Origin: Cryoendolithus antarcticus
Lineage: Eukaryota; Ascomycota; Dothideomycetes; Cladosporiales; Cladosporiaceae
DNA length: 64,000 nt
NCBI GenBank assembly: GCA_002077065.1
Contig: NAJO01000073.1
Location: forward strand, 1-64,000
Direction: 5' to 3'
Shown here: positions 1 to 10,900 of the stretch, one piece after another
Numbering within the stretch: the first letter of the stretch is position 1
How the letters are laid out: the number at the start of each line of letters is the position of its first letter
Position numbers and translations under genes: made by a program
The notes under the pieces: generated by a model
The model's database searches: none
What the model was told of the DNA's origin: nothing
What the model saw: only the letters and a program-made list of their open reading frames with translations

Positions 1-223
1 ACTGCTTAGATTGACTGAATCACGTCTGCGTCGGAGACGCTGCATGATCAAGTGAACTGAGCAGATAGTAGGAGAAGAAGAGAGGAGCGGTGAGGGGGCC
101 AAGTTGAGGCAATGGGAATAGACTGGGCTGTTACATATGTTGAAAACCATCTTGCCCTTCATCATTTCCAGTTCTTACTACCCAGAACGCCACTAGACCC
201 ACAAGCCCTCAATTCCAGGTCAA
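1..223. other. intergenic edge, no gene seen
   Basis: This is the left edge of the window, downstream of the thioredoxin stop. The open frame that starts at 112 runs antisense into thioredoxin and is low-complexity Pro/Ser, so it is treated as a shadow. It probably holds the thioredoxin 3' UTR. Confidence 0.5.
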
Positions 224-550
224 TCACTCCTCCACCCTCCCCTCATAGCTCCCCTTCACCAACTTCTCCAACTCCGCCCCCTTCGCCCCAGTTACACTCC
301 CCACAAGATCCCCATCCTTGAACACATGAAACGTCGGCATGGCATTTGCTCCTAGTTCTTGGGCGATGTCTGGTGTGGTATCGGTGTCGTAATTGTAGAA
401 CCTAGCTTCGGGGTATTTGGACTGTAGCTGCGTGACGAAGGGGGCGATGGCTTTGCATTGGCTGCACCAGGTTGCTGTTGCTTCGAGGACTGCGAGACCG
501 GGGGCGTTGGAGGCTTTGAGGTAGGCGGGGAGGGAGGTCAGGGTTTCCAT
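224..550 (-). CDS. thioredoxin (108 aa, WCSQC active site)
   Basis: A small cytosolic-type thioredoxin, a dithiol-disulfide oxidoreductase that reduces protein disulfides and is normally recharged by thioredoxin reductase. The single exon gives 108 residues, the usual length of the family. The redox motif is W28-C29-S30-Q31-C32, where the canonical form is WCGPC; the Ser-Gln between the cysteines should shift redox potential or partner choice. The cis-proline that contacts substrate is P72 in the motif MPTF, and the hydrophobic strand before the active site is present. The ATG is the first Met of the frame, and there is no signal peptide or mitochondrial leader. The fold assignment is secure. 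The exact paralogue is not, because the non-canonical active site is also found in thioredoxin-like proteins. Confidence 0.9.
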   Translation of the reverse strand: METLTSLPAYLKASNAPGLAVLEATATWCSQCKAIAPFVTQLQSKYPEARFYNYDTDTTPDIAQELGANAMPTFHVFKDGDLVGSVTGAKGAELEKLVKGSYEGRVEE

Positions 551-861
551 TGTTGCTTGGGGATGGATCTTGAGTAAATAGGGTTGTTGGTGAGTGGCGA
601 AGTGTCTGGTGAGGATGTGGTTTATTCGCTTAGCTACTTGACAAGGCGACTCGCCCTATGATCACCTACCTACCTACTACTTGATCTTTAAGCTGCAGTG
701 GCGATCTGCTGGAGGACTGGAGCTCATCACGGGTGCCCCGCTTGCGCTCCATTGCACCGAAAATTGTTTCGATGAACTGCGAGTACGAAAGTGATGCCTG
801 GGCTCCTCTCCTGGTCTGGAGAGGATGCAGGCAGTCGATAGGACCATATTAACTCTGCAGC
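551..861. other. intergenic, no gene seen
   Basis: About 310 bases between the thioredoxin start and the stop of the small Cys-rich gene. It should hold the thioredoxin promoter and the 3' UTR of its neighbour. The short frames in it have no recognisable protein character. Confidence 0.5.
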
Positions 862-1168
862 TTACAACTCCTCCTTGCCCTTCTCTTCGCCCTTCTTCCC
901 GCCACCCATACCTAGCATACCCCAAAGTCCACCCAAGATCGATCCAGCAGGCGGGTACATCTTGCCTGACCTCTCGATCTGAGGCTCACATGAGCAGCGC
1001 TCAGCTTCAGGTACACTGTCGAGGACGCCAGGGACGTGCTGGCCACAGCCGACCCAGGTGACCTTGTCTAGGAGTCCGATCAGCAAGTGCCTCACAATAA
1101 TGGCCACCATCAGGCAAGGACGAGATTCGAGACGCACTGCATGTACTGCATTTCACGCCGTGACACAT
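862..1168 (-). CDS. small Cys-rich conserved fungal protein (two exons, 78 aa)
   Basis: Found by splicing: exon 1 is 1168-1138 and exon 2 is 1067-862, joined across a 70-bp intron (GTGCGT...CCTAG) in phase 1. The joined protein starts MCHGVKCSTCNK and continues TWVGCGQHVPGVLDSVPEAE-RCSC. C7, C10, C18, H21, C35 and C37 form a plausible zinc-binding set. This spacing (CxxC, then W-x-G-C-G-x-H-V, then P-E-x-x-R-C-x-C, then YPP) matches a pattern I recall in small uncharacterised fungal proteins. The C-terminus is Gly/Met rich and then Lys/Glu rich (GMGGGKKGEE). Neither exon alone would be called a gene; the agreement of splice phase with the cysteine pattern is the main support. The function is unknown. 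Confidence 0.65.
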
Positions 1169-1455
1169 CTCTGCTATGATTTGCGGACTGGTCCCACAGT
1201 TGTTGTTGTGATATGAATGGGAAGTCACAATTAGAGGTTCACACCTGAGTAGGTACGGAATGTGTTTGACGTTCGACCAAGGTCATGTCAAGAAGCAAGA
1301 GTGAATGCGAACGCACGACAGTGAAGCGTGATAAACCGTCAGAATTCAAGGTACCGAGTCGACATCTGCATGTCTTGGAGATACGAGGCGGGATCCAGCG
1401 GTGACAAATCCATGAATTTGCTTCCATCCCTCTATATGATCTACAGTGTATCTAT

Positions 1456-3284
1456 CTAATCGAAAGTGATCTTCGTCGCCGTCTTCATCCCATCAGTGTC
1501 TTTGTAGAATGCACCATAGGCATCATGCCCCTTCTTCTTCACTGTTGTGCCGAACTTCATCAGCTCTTCAGGCACTGGCTGGTTGGCAGCTTTTAAAACG
1601 TTGATCAGCGCGCCTGCGAGGCCCTTCTCAGCATCGGTGAAAAAGGTGATAGCCCGACCATCTTGGCCAGCGCGTCCGGTCCTGCGAATTGATGTTAGCG
1701 AGCGTTCGTCAACAGCGTAGCGCAAGTGGGTATCATTTACCGGCCAATACGATGCACATAGTCCTCCGCAGTCAACGGGAACGTGACGTTGATCACAAGC
1801 TTCACCGCCGGGATGTCCAGACCTCGAGCGGCGACATCAGTAGCGACAAGTATGGGCACATCTCCCTTCTTGAAAGCCTCAAGCGACGTTGTGCGCTGCG
1901 ACTGGCTCAGATCGCCGTGAATGCCGCCTACAGAGAAGCCCTTGCGTGAGATGAACTCCTCGATCCGGGTCGCTTCTTTCTTGTACAAGCAGAAGACTAG
2001 TATGCGGTCCATCTTGTTCTTGCCAGACTGATATTGCTTCAGGAGCTGTATCAGGCGATTCTGCTTGTCATGTTGCTCCATGACCTCGATCTCTTGGGTG
2101 ATACGGTTGTTGGCGCGGAGCTCGCCTGTCGGATTGTCGCCGATCGTGACTTTGACAGGGTTCGACATGAAAGTTTGAGCAAGGTCACGAACAGATGGCG
2201 GCCATGTGGCGGTGAACATCTGCGTCTGTCGGCCTGTGGTAGGTGTAGTAGAGATGATCTTGCGAATTTCCTGCTCGAAGCCCTTGTCAAGCATGCGATC
2301 TGCCTCGTCCAAGACGAGATACTCGACATTCGACAAGTCGATCGAGCCTTCTTGAATGTAATCATTGAGCCGACCAGGTGTCGCCACGATGATGTTCGAG
2401 CCTTTGAGTGTCTCTCGCTGGGCGTCCTTCGGCACGCCTCCGTACACGACGGTGATCTTTAGTCCATACGGCGATGCAAGCTTCTTAAGCTCCTCGTGAA
2501 TCTGGAGTGCTAGTTCGCGCGTCGGACTCACCATACACGCCTTGATCTTCTTGCGTTCCGAAGCCGATTGCTGGCTTAATCGAGACACGCATGGCACGCC
2601 GAACGCAAGCGTCTTGCCAGATCCGGTCTCTGCTACCCCAATGACGTCTCTGCCCGCGAACATATATGGCCATGCAGCAGCTTGGATGGGCGTAGGCGAA
2701 GTAAAAGTCTTGAAGGGTGCCTTTTGCGCTTCGTCCATCACAGGCAGGTACTTGAAGTGGGTGATTGGACGTAATGGCGTGTTTGTGTCCACCGAGATGA
2801 ACTTCTCAGCGAGGAAGGAGTCGATCTCGGATTGTGGCAGCGCAGACAATGCTGGATCTTCGGTGTAGCCATTCGCAGCCGCCATGGTCTTGCCACCATT
2901 ACTTGCGTCGCTCTTGGCTTTGGTCTTCTCAGCAATGCCATTTTCAGACTTATGGTCACTTGTTCCATCAGAAGCCTTCTTCGCCGCTTTCTCTGCCCGT
3001 CTCGCTGCTTTCCGCGCTGCTTTCGCTGCATCATCGTCTGGTGTTGCGACTTCTGCTGGCGCAGGCGTATCTACAGCATTCGCCGCTGCATTCTTTGCTT
3101 TCTTGGCAGCTCTTCGTTCTTCTTTCGATGCCTTCGCCTCTGCTCCGCCATCTACCTCGATCGCTACAGCCACTGCCGGACTTGTAGGTTTTGCGATCGC
3201 TGCAAGTTTCTTCTCTTTGCGAGCTTTCTTGGCTGCGCGGGCGACCTCCGGGTCCGCGACTTCCTCGTTCAATCGCTTGGCCAT
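1456..3284 (-). CDS. DBP3: ATP-dependent DEAD-box RNA helicase DBP3
   Basis: A nucleolar DEAD-box helicase for pre-60S ribosome assembly. Exon 1 is 3284-1741 and exon 2 is 1681-1456, separated by a 59-bp intron that splits the Arg of the motif HRIGRTGR in phase 2. The 589-residue protein has a Lys/Ala-rich basic N-terminus (about 1-135, repeated KKA/RKA segments), which is typical of Dbp3. The helicase core follows: AETGSGKT at 218-225, PTRELA at 254-259, DEAD at 326-329, a TAT motif III in place of the common SAT, and HRIGRTGRAG across the splice. The ATG at 3284 was chosen because it begins MAKRLNEE and is followed directly by the basic tail. The frame extends 43 codons further upstream but those look like 5' UTR. 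Helicase identity is certain; DBP3 rests on the basic N-terminus and the TAT motif. Confidence 0.92.
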
Positions 3285-4219
3285 CTCGAGAGTTATACAC
3301 GACCCTGTGTTCGCGAGGAACAATACCACAATAGACAGATCAGGAATGCGCTGCCGGTGTGACCGAGCGCTGATCTTGATTAATTTTCTCGATGTTCCAC
3401 AGCCACATGTCAAGCCACCGCTAGCGAAACGTGCACGGAATCAGCTCTCACGCGAGTGACATAATAAGCGGACTGCTCAGAAATGGACACTGAAGGAAGG
3501 TGCTATCATGTACCGCAGTGCAAGTGCAGGTACTGACCGAAGCTGTCGACGCGAGGGCTATGCTATTCAGTCGCTCTCATAGACAGCATCTACGACGATT
3601 CGTTACGGCAGCTTCGTCCATAGCAGCATTGTCGACTGCCCAATGCTCTCGAGTGGCCCGCGTCTTCTGTCAATCGTGTGCCTCTCACCCGCGATTCGGG
3701 AGAGAGCCGAGCACATTAGCCATCCATCACCCGGATCGGCGCATTCAAGACACACTTGCCATGCACTCCTGAGACTGTAAAACATTGTTGGCCTCTTGGA
3801 GTGCAGCATCTGACGCAGGCTCTCGTTTCTGGCTGCGCTCTGCTATCTTCCACCCATCAAGCTGCTCAGCCGGATTCAGCCGACTCTCTAGCTAGCACTG
3901 CTGCCGCCGGCGATCGCTGTTTCGTCAAGGCTACCCGAGTGCGGACGCACATGGCCACCTTGTAAGCGTCGAAGTGCGCCACTTCATCTATGTCTGCATC
4001 TCTCGGGCCCGTGGCAGTCAACCGGTAGATCTTGTGCCTGTCGCCGGACTGACACCATAAACCGGCTCACACCCGGACGCTTCTAGAGCTGCTGCCCAAC
4101 CCACCTACTTTTGTGTTGAGGTACTTTGGTTCGTGAGCATATAGCCCGCTCAGCCTGTCCGTTTCTGGTCAACTCAGTTTGCACGCTCCGAGCCCGCCTG
4201 CGTACTTGCATCTGCAGCC
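3285..4219. promoter_or_regulatory. divergent promoter region between DBP3 and the Zn2Cys6 factor
   Basis: About 935 bases between two divergently transcribed start codons, so it must hold both promoters and 5' UTRs. Short open frames here show no protein character. I cannot point to a convincing TATA box or a named operator. Confidence 0.5.
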
Positions 4220-6214
4220 ATGGAAGGACCTCTGTCCGATGACAGCCGTGCTAACGGACATGGCGAAGCGCCTGCTGCCAATCGTCCCGGCTTGAAAAGA
4301 TCTCGCTCTTCCTATGAGAAACCTCCTCCTGCAGCACCATCTCAGAGGGCTGAAAGTATTGATGATGTGCATTCTGGTAACGAATCAAAGATGAGCGACT
4401 CGATGGAACTGAAAGGACTACGCTTCCCGGCCGACCCGCTCGACTATCCGCGCCGTCGAGCCACGATTGCCTGTGAGATCTGTCGAAGCAGGAAGTCACG
4501 ATGCGACGGCGCTCGTCCAAAGTGCCGACTTTGTACCGAGCTACACGCTGATTGCGTGTACCGCGAACCAGGGATCAAGCTGGATGCTGGCGACAAGCTC
4601 ATCCTTGAGCGACTGGCTCGTATCGAAGGCTTGTTACAACTAAGCCACTCGAACAGCCCAGGAGATCGACATATTGGACCAATCTCCCCAGCCACGAGCA
4701 ACACTGCGTCAGATGACACACATGTGCTGAAGCGAGTCAGCACGACGAGCGCGCCAGGCAATGTGCCTCCTCTCAATGGACTCGGCACTTGGCAGGCAAA
4801 TATCTCAACAATGCCGAAAGCACACACCACACCTGCTCTGCACTTGCTGCAGTGGCCAATCATACGGGAGCTCGTCTCTCTACAGTGCGACCCACAAGTT
4901 CTCCTGCAGCTGGAGATGGCAAGGCCGCCTCTGGAGCTTGGGAGATACTCTCTCGACTTCTCCGCTGCGCACGCGTATGCGCGGGCGTTCTTTGAAAGAG
5001 TCAATGTATGGTATGCCTGTGTGGATCCGGCAACATGGCATGCATACTATCACAACGCCATGGCGTCAAGCTTTTGCAGTCTGCCGGACAGCTGCATCGT
5101 ATTGCTCGTACTCGCGCTTGGACAGGCGGCACATTCAGGACTCAGCATCTCCCGGCTACCAGTGGATCAGGTGCCACCAGGCATGGCTTACTTCTCGGCT
5201 GCATGGAATTTGCTTCCGAGTCTCCTGACACGTAATGACGTGCTAAGCACCCAGTGTCACATCCTTGCATCTGCTTATCTACTATATCTGGTACGACCGC
5301 TGGAGGCATGGAACCTGCTGCATAATACGAGCATGAAGGTGCAGCTCTTGCTCTCTTCCTCGAGCTCGGTGCCATCACAGCTACGAGAGCTTGGAGTACG
5401 ACTCTACTGGAACACACTGATGATTGAGTCGGACTTGCTGGCCGAGATGGACTTGCCACACAGCGGCGTGGTCTCACTGGAGGAAAATATGCGACTTCCA
5501 CGCTCATTCCCATATGACAGTACCATGGCCTCACTGGAGGAACTGCCAGGATCGGACGAGCTTTGGTATTTCCTCGCTGAGATCGCCCTTCGACGCTTAC
5601 TGAATCGCGTATCTCACTTGATCTACAACACGGAGCGAAACAAAGTCACGATTTCCTCACTCGACCCAGTGTGTGCGGAGCTGGACTTCCAACTCACGCA
5701 ATGGTACGAAGGCTTGCCGGCACCAGTCAAGTTCCCGAGAGAACGCCTCCCAGCGCAAAATCAAGTACAGACAGTCCTTCGTCTACGCTACTTCGCTTGC
5801 CGCACAATCATCTATCGTCCCTACCTCCTCGCTGTCCTGGCAGATGAAAACTGCGCATCCGAGCTGGGCGTACAAGACGCCTGTCGCAAGTGCCTCGAGG
5901 CTTGCATTCGCCAACTGGAGTATATCACGGCACATCACGACGGTCACCTACCATATCTCTGGCAAGGCGCGCTGAGCATCGTTTCGCAAAGCCTACTCCT
6001 CATGGGCGCGACGCTCAGCTCGAGCCTGGCCGCGTTGTTGCCACCGGCTCATCAGATGAATGTCATTATTGCCGAAGTCGTGGCCGAAGTCGAGCGCATG
6101 GCGCACCTCGCCCCATCGATTCGACTGTGCGCGGAGATCATGCGCGAAGCCGAGGAAAGGCGGCAAGCACTATTGCAAATCCAGGCGCAGACACAACCAC
6201 AGGGTCGCGCGTAG
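4220..6214 (+). CDS. fungal Zn2Cys6 transcription factor (664 aa)
   Basis: A fungal-specific nuclear regulator. The single exon encodes 664 residues. The binuclear zinc cluster is at C85, C88, C95, C102, C105 and C112 (spacing CX2CX6CX6CX2CX6C), with the expected basic RSRKSRC segment. A short linker and a coiled dimerisation stretch (KLILERLARIEGLL) follow. The middle, about residues 200-560, has the helical, Trp/Tyr/Leu-rich character of the fungal-specific transcription factor domain (for example YSLDFSAAHAYARAFFERVNVWY). An N-terminal extension of about 80 residues precedes the cluster. Target genes cannot be read from the sequence. The neighbours are DBP3 and an unknown large gene, with no obvious metabolic cluster to regulate. 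The ATG is the first in frame and follows a pyrimidine-rich leader. Confidence 0.93.
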   Translation: MEGPLSDDSRANGHGEAPAANRPGLKRSRSSYEKPPPAAPSQRAESIDDVHSGNESKMSDSMELKGLRFPADPLDYPRRRATIACEICRSRKSRCDGARPKCRLCTELHADCVYREPGIKLDAGDKLILERLARIEGLLQLSHSNSPGDRHIGPISPATSNTASDDTHVLKRVSTTSAPGNVPPLNGLGTWQANISTMPKAHTTPALHLLQWPIIRELVSLQCDPQVLLQLEMARPPLELGRYSLDFSAAHAYARAFFERVNVWYACVDPATWHAYYHNAMASSFCSLPDSCIVLLVLALGQAAHSGLSISRLPVDQVPPGMAYFSAAWNLLPSLLTRNDVLSTQCHILASAYLLYLVRPLEAWNLLHNTSMKVQLLLSSSSSVPSQLRELGVRLYWNTLMIESDLLAEMDLPHSGVVSLEENMRLPRSFPYDSTMASLEELPGSDELWYFLAEIALRRLLNRVSHLIYNTERNKVTISSLDPVCAELDFQLTQWYEGLPAPVKFPRERLPAQNQVQTVLRLRYFACRTIIYRPYLLAVLADENCASELGVQDACRKCLEACIRQLEYITAHHDGHLPYLWQGALSIVSQSLLLMGATLSSSLAALLPPAHQMNVIIAEVVAEVERMAHLAPSIRLCAEIMREAEERRQALLQIQAQTQPQGRA

Positions 6215-7976
6215 GCTGAGCTAGATCGGGGCGCGAAGCAGCGACGGATGCTTCGAGAAGCGTTCTGGAAACTTGCAATCTGAAGCGGCAGATGCGCTAC
6301 GCGTGCGGTGTGGCTATGCAAATGATCTGGGGTGGTACGATGACAGGAAAACGCCTTGACGAGAACGAGGTGACGTTGGAGATTCTGCGGGGTACGTACC
6401 GGGGCTGCATGGCAAGTTCAGGTGTTTTTCTGGGGTTTGGCGGATGGTAGGGCCGCGTGGCCGGGCCTGGGGGCCGGTGATCGACACTCCAGCTCCTCAG
6501 GTGTTTGAAGCGTCTACACACTCCGTTCCCTCATCCTTGAGCTCAACGCTTCTTGTTATTCGATGTTGCGAGAAGGGTCTTGTTGATCAACGGGGTCCGC
6601 GAGGATTTTGAGGAGCGTATGAGTGGTTGTGAGTGGGTTGGGTAAAGGGAAAACGCTTGCTGGCGGTCGATCTTCTGGCGGCTTTTGCTGGATGGGGATG
6701 AGATGGGAGGGTACATGCGAGGCATCATCGTCGTCGCCGGTACTGGTGCCGAAGCCGATATCGACATGGGCGGACGTGTTCAGCGATAGGCTAAAGACAG
6801 TGGCGAACGACGGAAGAACTCTTCGACATGGTACTGCGGTCCATGAGAGGTATGAGGAAGGTCAGCGGACTACCAGCACGCTGACTATGTATCATGTAGT
6901 CATGCAAATACTGTACAGCCGAGAGAAGTCAGACAACCCCGAGATCCTGTACATGGATTCATGTTCACCACGTCCCACACTTCATAACGCCCGCTGCCTG
7001 ACGACATCAGCAGACACAGATCAATCCCACGGTAAAACTCGAGCCCGCTTGTCAGTTGCCTTCACAGACATGTTAGAGCGTACTTGACGGCGGCAGACGA
7101 GTCTTCCTTCGGCTGTCTTTCTCCTGGCTTTGGCAAAAGGTTGCGCTACTTCTATAAGAGCGCACGTCGATCTTCACTTGAGCCACATCATAGCCTATCT
7201 TCAATGTCATAGCACACACTTTGGATCGCTCATGCACGATGGAAGCAACGCTGCTGGTCACACCACTGCCGTTGGAGCAGCAGAGTATACCGGCGCAAAC
7301 GACGCTGAGAGTCGAGCTTCTCACACGCCACGTCGGACCAAATGGAAGAGGACAGTGCACCAAAATCTGCCCCTGATACCAGAAGGGGCAGTGCTGTATA
7401 GCCTTCCAACCGTCGGTGTCAGAACCTAAAAGCTTTCCGTCGTTCCGGTTTTGTTAGTCGCCGTGTTTCATCTTACTACTCAGCTAGGGACGTGAGATTG
7501 CAACGGTGGTTGATATAGCCAAGCATTCAATTGAGGATCCTCTACATGATGAGATAACAGCATCTTTGAGGCGACGTCGGTACTGTAAAGTCTCAACGGG
7601 TCGACATGAAGCACGATATTGCTCAGCCATGTGGCAATTTCTTGAACTACCTAGTAGTCGTGCGTCACCACTAAGACAGCGTCTGACGTTGACGGAGGGC
7701 AGCGAGCTATAGCTTGCACAAGATGTTAACGCACGATAAGGCACCCATGAAGAGTCAATTCGCTCTATATGTCTACGAGCTCGAGGCCGCGAACAATGTG
7801 CGCCTCAGGCTAGACCGCAGGCGCCACTCATGCACGTCTGGCACACCTCGGAGCTAGAGTGTCAAGTCGAGGTCGAAAAGCAACTGGCGGTCATCCTTGC
7901 CTTTTGCAATAATCATACACCTCACGGCGTGCCACACTTTGCTCTTGCATGAGCGCTGTCGAGTTCGTCACACGAT
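6215..7976. other. intergenic, no confident gene
   Basis: About 1.76 kb between the transcription factor and the large unknown gene. The plus-strand frame of about 154 codons from 6623 is of irregular composition and matches no family I know. On the minus strand, 6556-6861 carries an open frame with coding-like codon choice, listed separately. Nothing else is recognised. Confidence 0.5.
6556..6861 (-). other. possible terminal exon of an unrecognised minus-strand gene
   Basis: An open frame of 101 codons ends in TAA at 6558-6556 and has no ATG. Its codons mostly end in C and it reads like protein: an acidic GDDDDA patch, then HLIPIQQKPPEDRPPAS, VFPLPNPL and HTLLKILADP. That is unlike the irregular translations of the other frames in this gap. 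If real, it is a last exon whose upstream exon I could not place; an acceptor such as CTTTAG at about 6790 is possible. No family is recognised. Confidence 0.25.
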
Positions 7977-10900
7977 ATGGAATCTGCTGTTCAAATACTA
8001 GGTCAGTACCCGCGGCCGCAGTATAGAAGAGCTGAGGGCTCCAACGATAGTGCGGTACCTCAGAGGCAGGATCACGGCGGACATGAATCTGGCATTCGTC
8101 GCTCTGACCTCCGCAATCAAGACCGATTCTCATGGCCTGGACCCAATTCCGATGATGCCCCCGAAGATCTCCATGCCTCTCGCCCATCGGGAACCGGGCG
8201 CCTACTCCATGCACGCTTCACATCGATTGACAGCGCCGATGACATACTCGCAGGAATCAAATCGCCTCTTTATGCGGACGCCGCGGAGGCCCAGAGATTG
8301 CTAAGGTCGCCGGAAGCTTCAGGGCTGGGGCTGGACGAGCCATCAAGACGCGGCAGAAGACCTGACGTCGCAATGGGTGGTTCTGTACCCATGCGCGGTG
8401 AGCCACCAAGCCCCGGTAGAAATCAGGCCCTTATTAATGATTCGGTACGCAAGCCCGGCGCCTCGCTAGCGCACGACATTGTAGATCATGCCGTTGCTCG
8501 CTTCACTAAGGACCAGATAGGGGAAATCAAGACTGATAGTGCCTTACATGCACTAGCACCTCTGTTGATAGGAGAGCGCGATAGCTTTACGAAGGTCGTG
8601 GCAACGCTAGTGGCTGACTACACGAAGCTTTCTGACCATTTCGCTGTCTATGCCTTGCCAACGGAACTTCCGGGCAGTTGGCAGCGGCAGATTGTTGACG
8701 AGATTCAAACGCACCGTTATGACATTGCAAAAGCTTGCTTCGAAGCTGTCATCGCCCGTGACGAAAGCGACGCAAGTGCTGAGATAGTAGAGTCAACATT
8801 GCCACAAGGGAATGAACGAAGGAATGTGATCGTGTCTAGCATAATGAGGGATGTCGGCGAATGGCTGGCAGCTAGCACGGCGTTCCATTGGCTTGTGCGA
8901 CAAATCAGAGTGTGCATGGCCTGCACTGTTGATTATGCCGGCGCCGCACACTTCGTCAACCGTGATACGTTAATCGATGCGCTGTGTCAGACGGTGGAGT
9001 GGCAATCAACACGGGACTTTTTACAACTCGACCTGCCATCGAATCCTCGAACATTCTTTGAGGAGCAGTACCCGTCAGACAGTGGAGCTCGGCTTTCTGA
9101 CGTTATATGTCTGGTAGGCAGGCCAGAAGCGGCATTCGCAACGACATGTGCAAGCTATGCAGAGCTCGTCTGGCCAGGCCTGGGTCCTCGGGTTATAGGT
9201 TGCTTTGATTATCTCTGCAGAGAAATGCGTGCACGCGACAATTTACCTCTTATTACCAGCTACTCTGGTGAGTCAAGTTTCCTCATCTACGAACTACAGA
9301 TTCTTGCGGGTGAGACTGAACACCTGCCGAATTGCTGCATCACCATTCCCCTTCTGGAAGGCACATCTCACTTTGAAGATCGCTAACGGCATTGGGCAGG
9401 ACGCATCGACGACAGACTTGACATGAGGCTCAGCAACGTTCGGCCTGGCTCGTTATCAGTATCGATCGTTCTTGTCGAGGGTTCGCAACTTGTTGCCAGT
9501 ACGGTGGCATTGCTGGAGGCCGCTGAGGTCCTGTGCTGGCTGGCTGCAGTATGTCAACATGGAGCGAACAGCTCCATAGTCCAGTGTCGACCAACCCTGA
9601 GGCTGCAGGAAGTGCCTGGCCCAGAAGATCTCGCTGTCGAGATTCACAGCCAGCCGCTGGGCCTACCTACTATTCCTACACAGGGAGTGGAGGATGTCCG
9701 CTGCTGGATGGAGATATTTCACAGCCCAGTGCTGGTTGGAGGCTACCCTATGCCCAGACGTGCCAACGATGAGCCAGGTCTGGAGATTCAATTAGAGCTC
9801 ATGGTGATGCTCAGCGATGCATACCGCGCAACACTTTTCGACGGAATGCTCGTACTTAAAGGTTTCAGTACAATGCTCGTCCACGTTGCACGGGTCGGGT
9901 CCTCAAGCATATGGCACTTCCTGCGCAGTAACGATTGGTCTTGGCTGTGTTACAGCGAAGCTAAGCCGTATCCCAGATGCGAGGCTACCTTTGACCATCT
10001 GACCGCCCAAAAACATTTTGTGGGCTTTGCTCGTGCGGGCAATTGTTCAGCTGGTGCGTGCTTCGCAGTACAAGTGGTGCGGTCCGCGTGTAGTGGAGAC
10101 TGACCTCCGCGTAGGAGTTGAAAATGCACCATATAATTCGATTCAATTCGCTGGAAAGAGGTATGACAAGTCTGGACTCGCACTTGACGGCGTTACAGTC
10201 AATGTAGCAAAATATGTGGGCATTGCGACCAAGTTCACGCCGGGAAATAGAGATAGTGCCGTGCTGCACGCCTTTGACGGTAAAGTCCCGTTTCGAAAGA
10301 AAATCTCTCAGGCTTCCGACATGCACGTCGTGGGTGATCCCCTAGCTTCTCGGAGGGGTTCTATGACCCTAAGTAGCGGGCGCTGACACCTTTTCAGGTT
10401 CTTTACGGTGCCGACGATCGAAGGGCTTGGTTCCTTGATGGCGCCAGCGCTCTATTGCATCTCAGCCGTGCAGCACTTACACATCATCGAGCAGCAGACA
10501 TTAGGAAAGGCTTCGGTAAGTGGATCGCAATTGCTTCAAACAAAAGGAGTGCTCTGATTACAGTCTACTGGCAGCTGTTACCGAATTTCACCATGCTGTG
10601 TCGGATCCTCACTGTTCGCGAACCGCTAAAGAAGCATTGCTCAATGAAAAAAATCGCAAGCTGGACCTAGAGGGTGACAGTACGTACACGTTCGAGAAAT
10701 TGGTCGAAGGCTATCTGGAGGTGCTGCTCGAAATCTTCTCGCACCAATTGAAGCTCAGAAGTGGCGCTGCCAAGCAGTGGCAGTTACGCGGTGTCGGCAA
10801 AAGACGCAGACTAGAAGGTTTCTCGTTCGTGGATCTTTTGTGCGCGAAACCTGCGACGCGACCGCGTTATGTTGACCTGGAAAGGTCCGCTAGTGGCTGG

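Noticed and set aside
2834..3459. Overlapping plus-strand frames of 117-191 codons opposite DBP3
   Set aside because: They are antisense shadows of the Lys/Ala-rich N-terminus of DBP3.
6623..7087. 154-codon plus-strand frame in the gap after the Zn2Cys6 gene
   Set aside because: It has no recognisable domain and poor composition, and the opposite strand is more coding-like.
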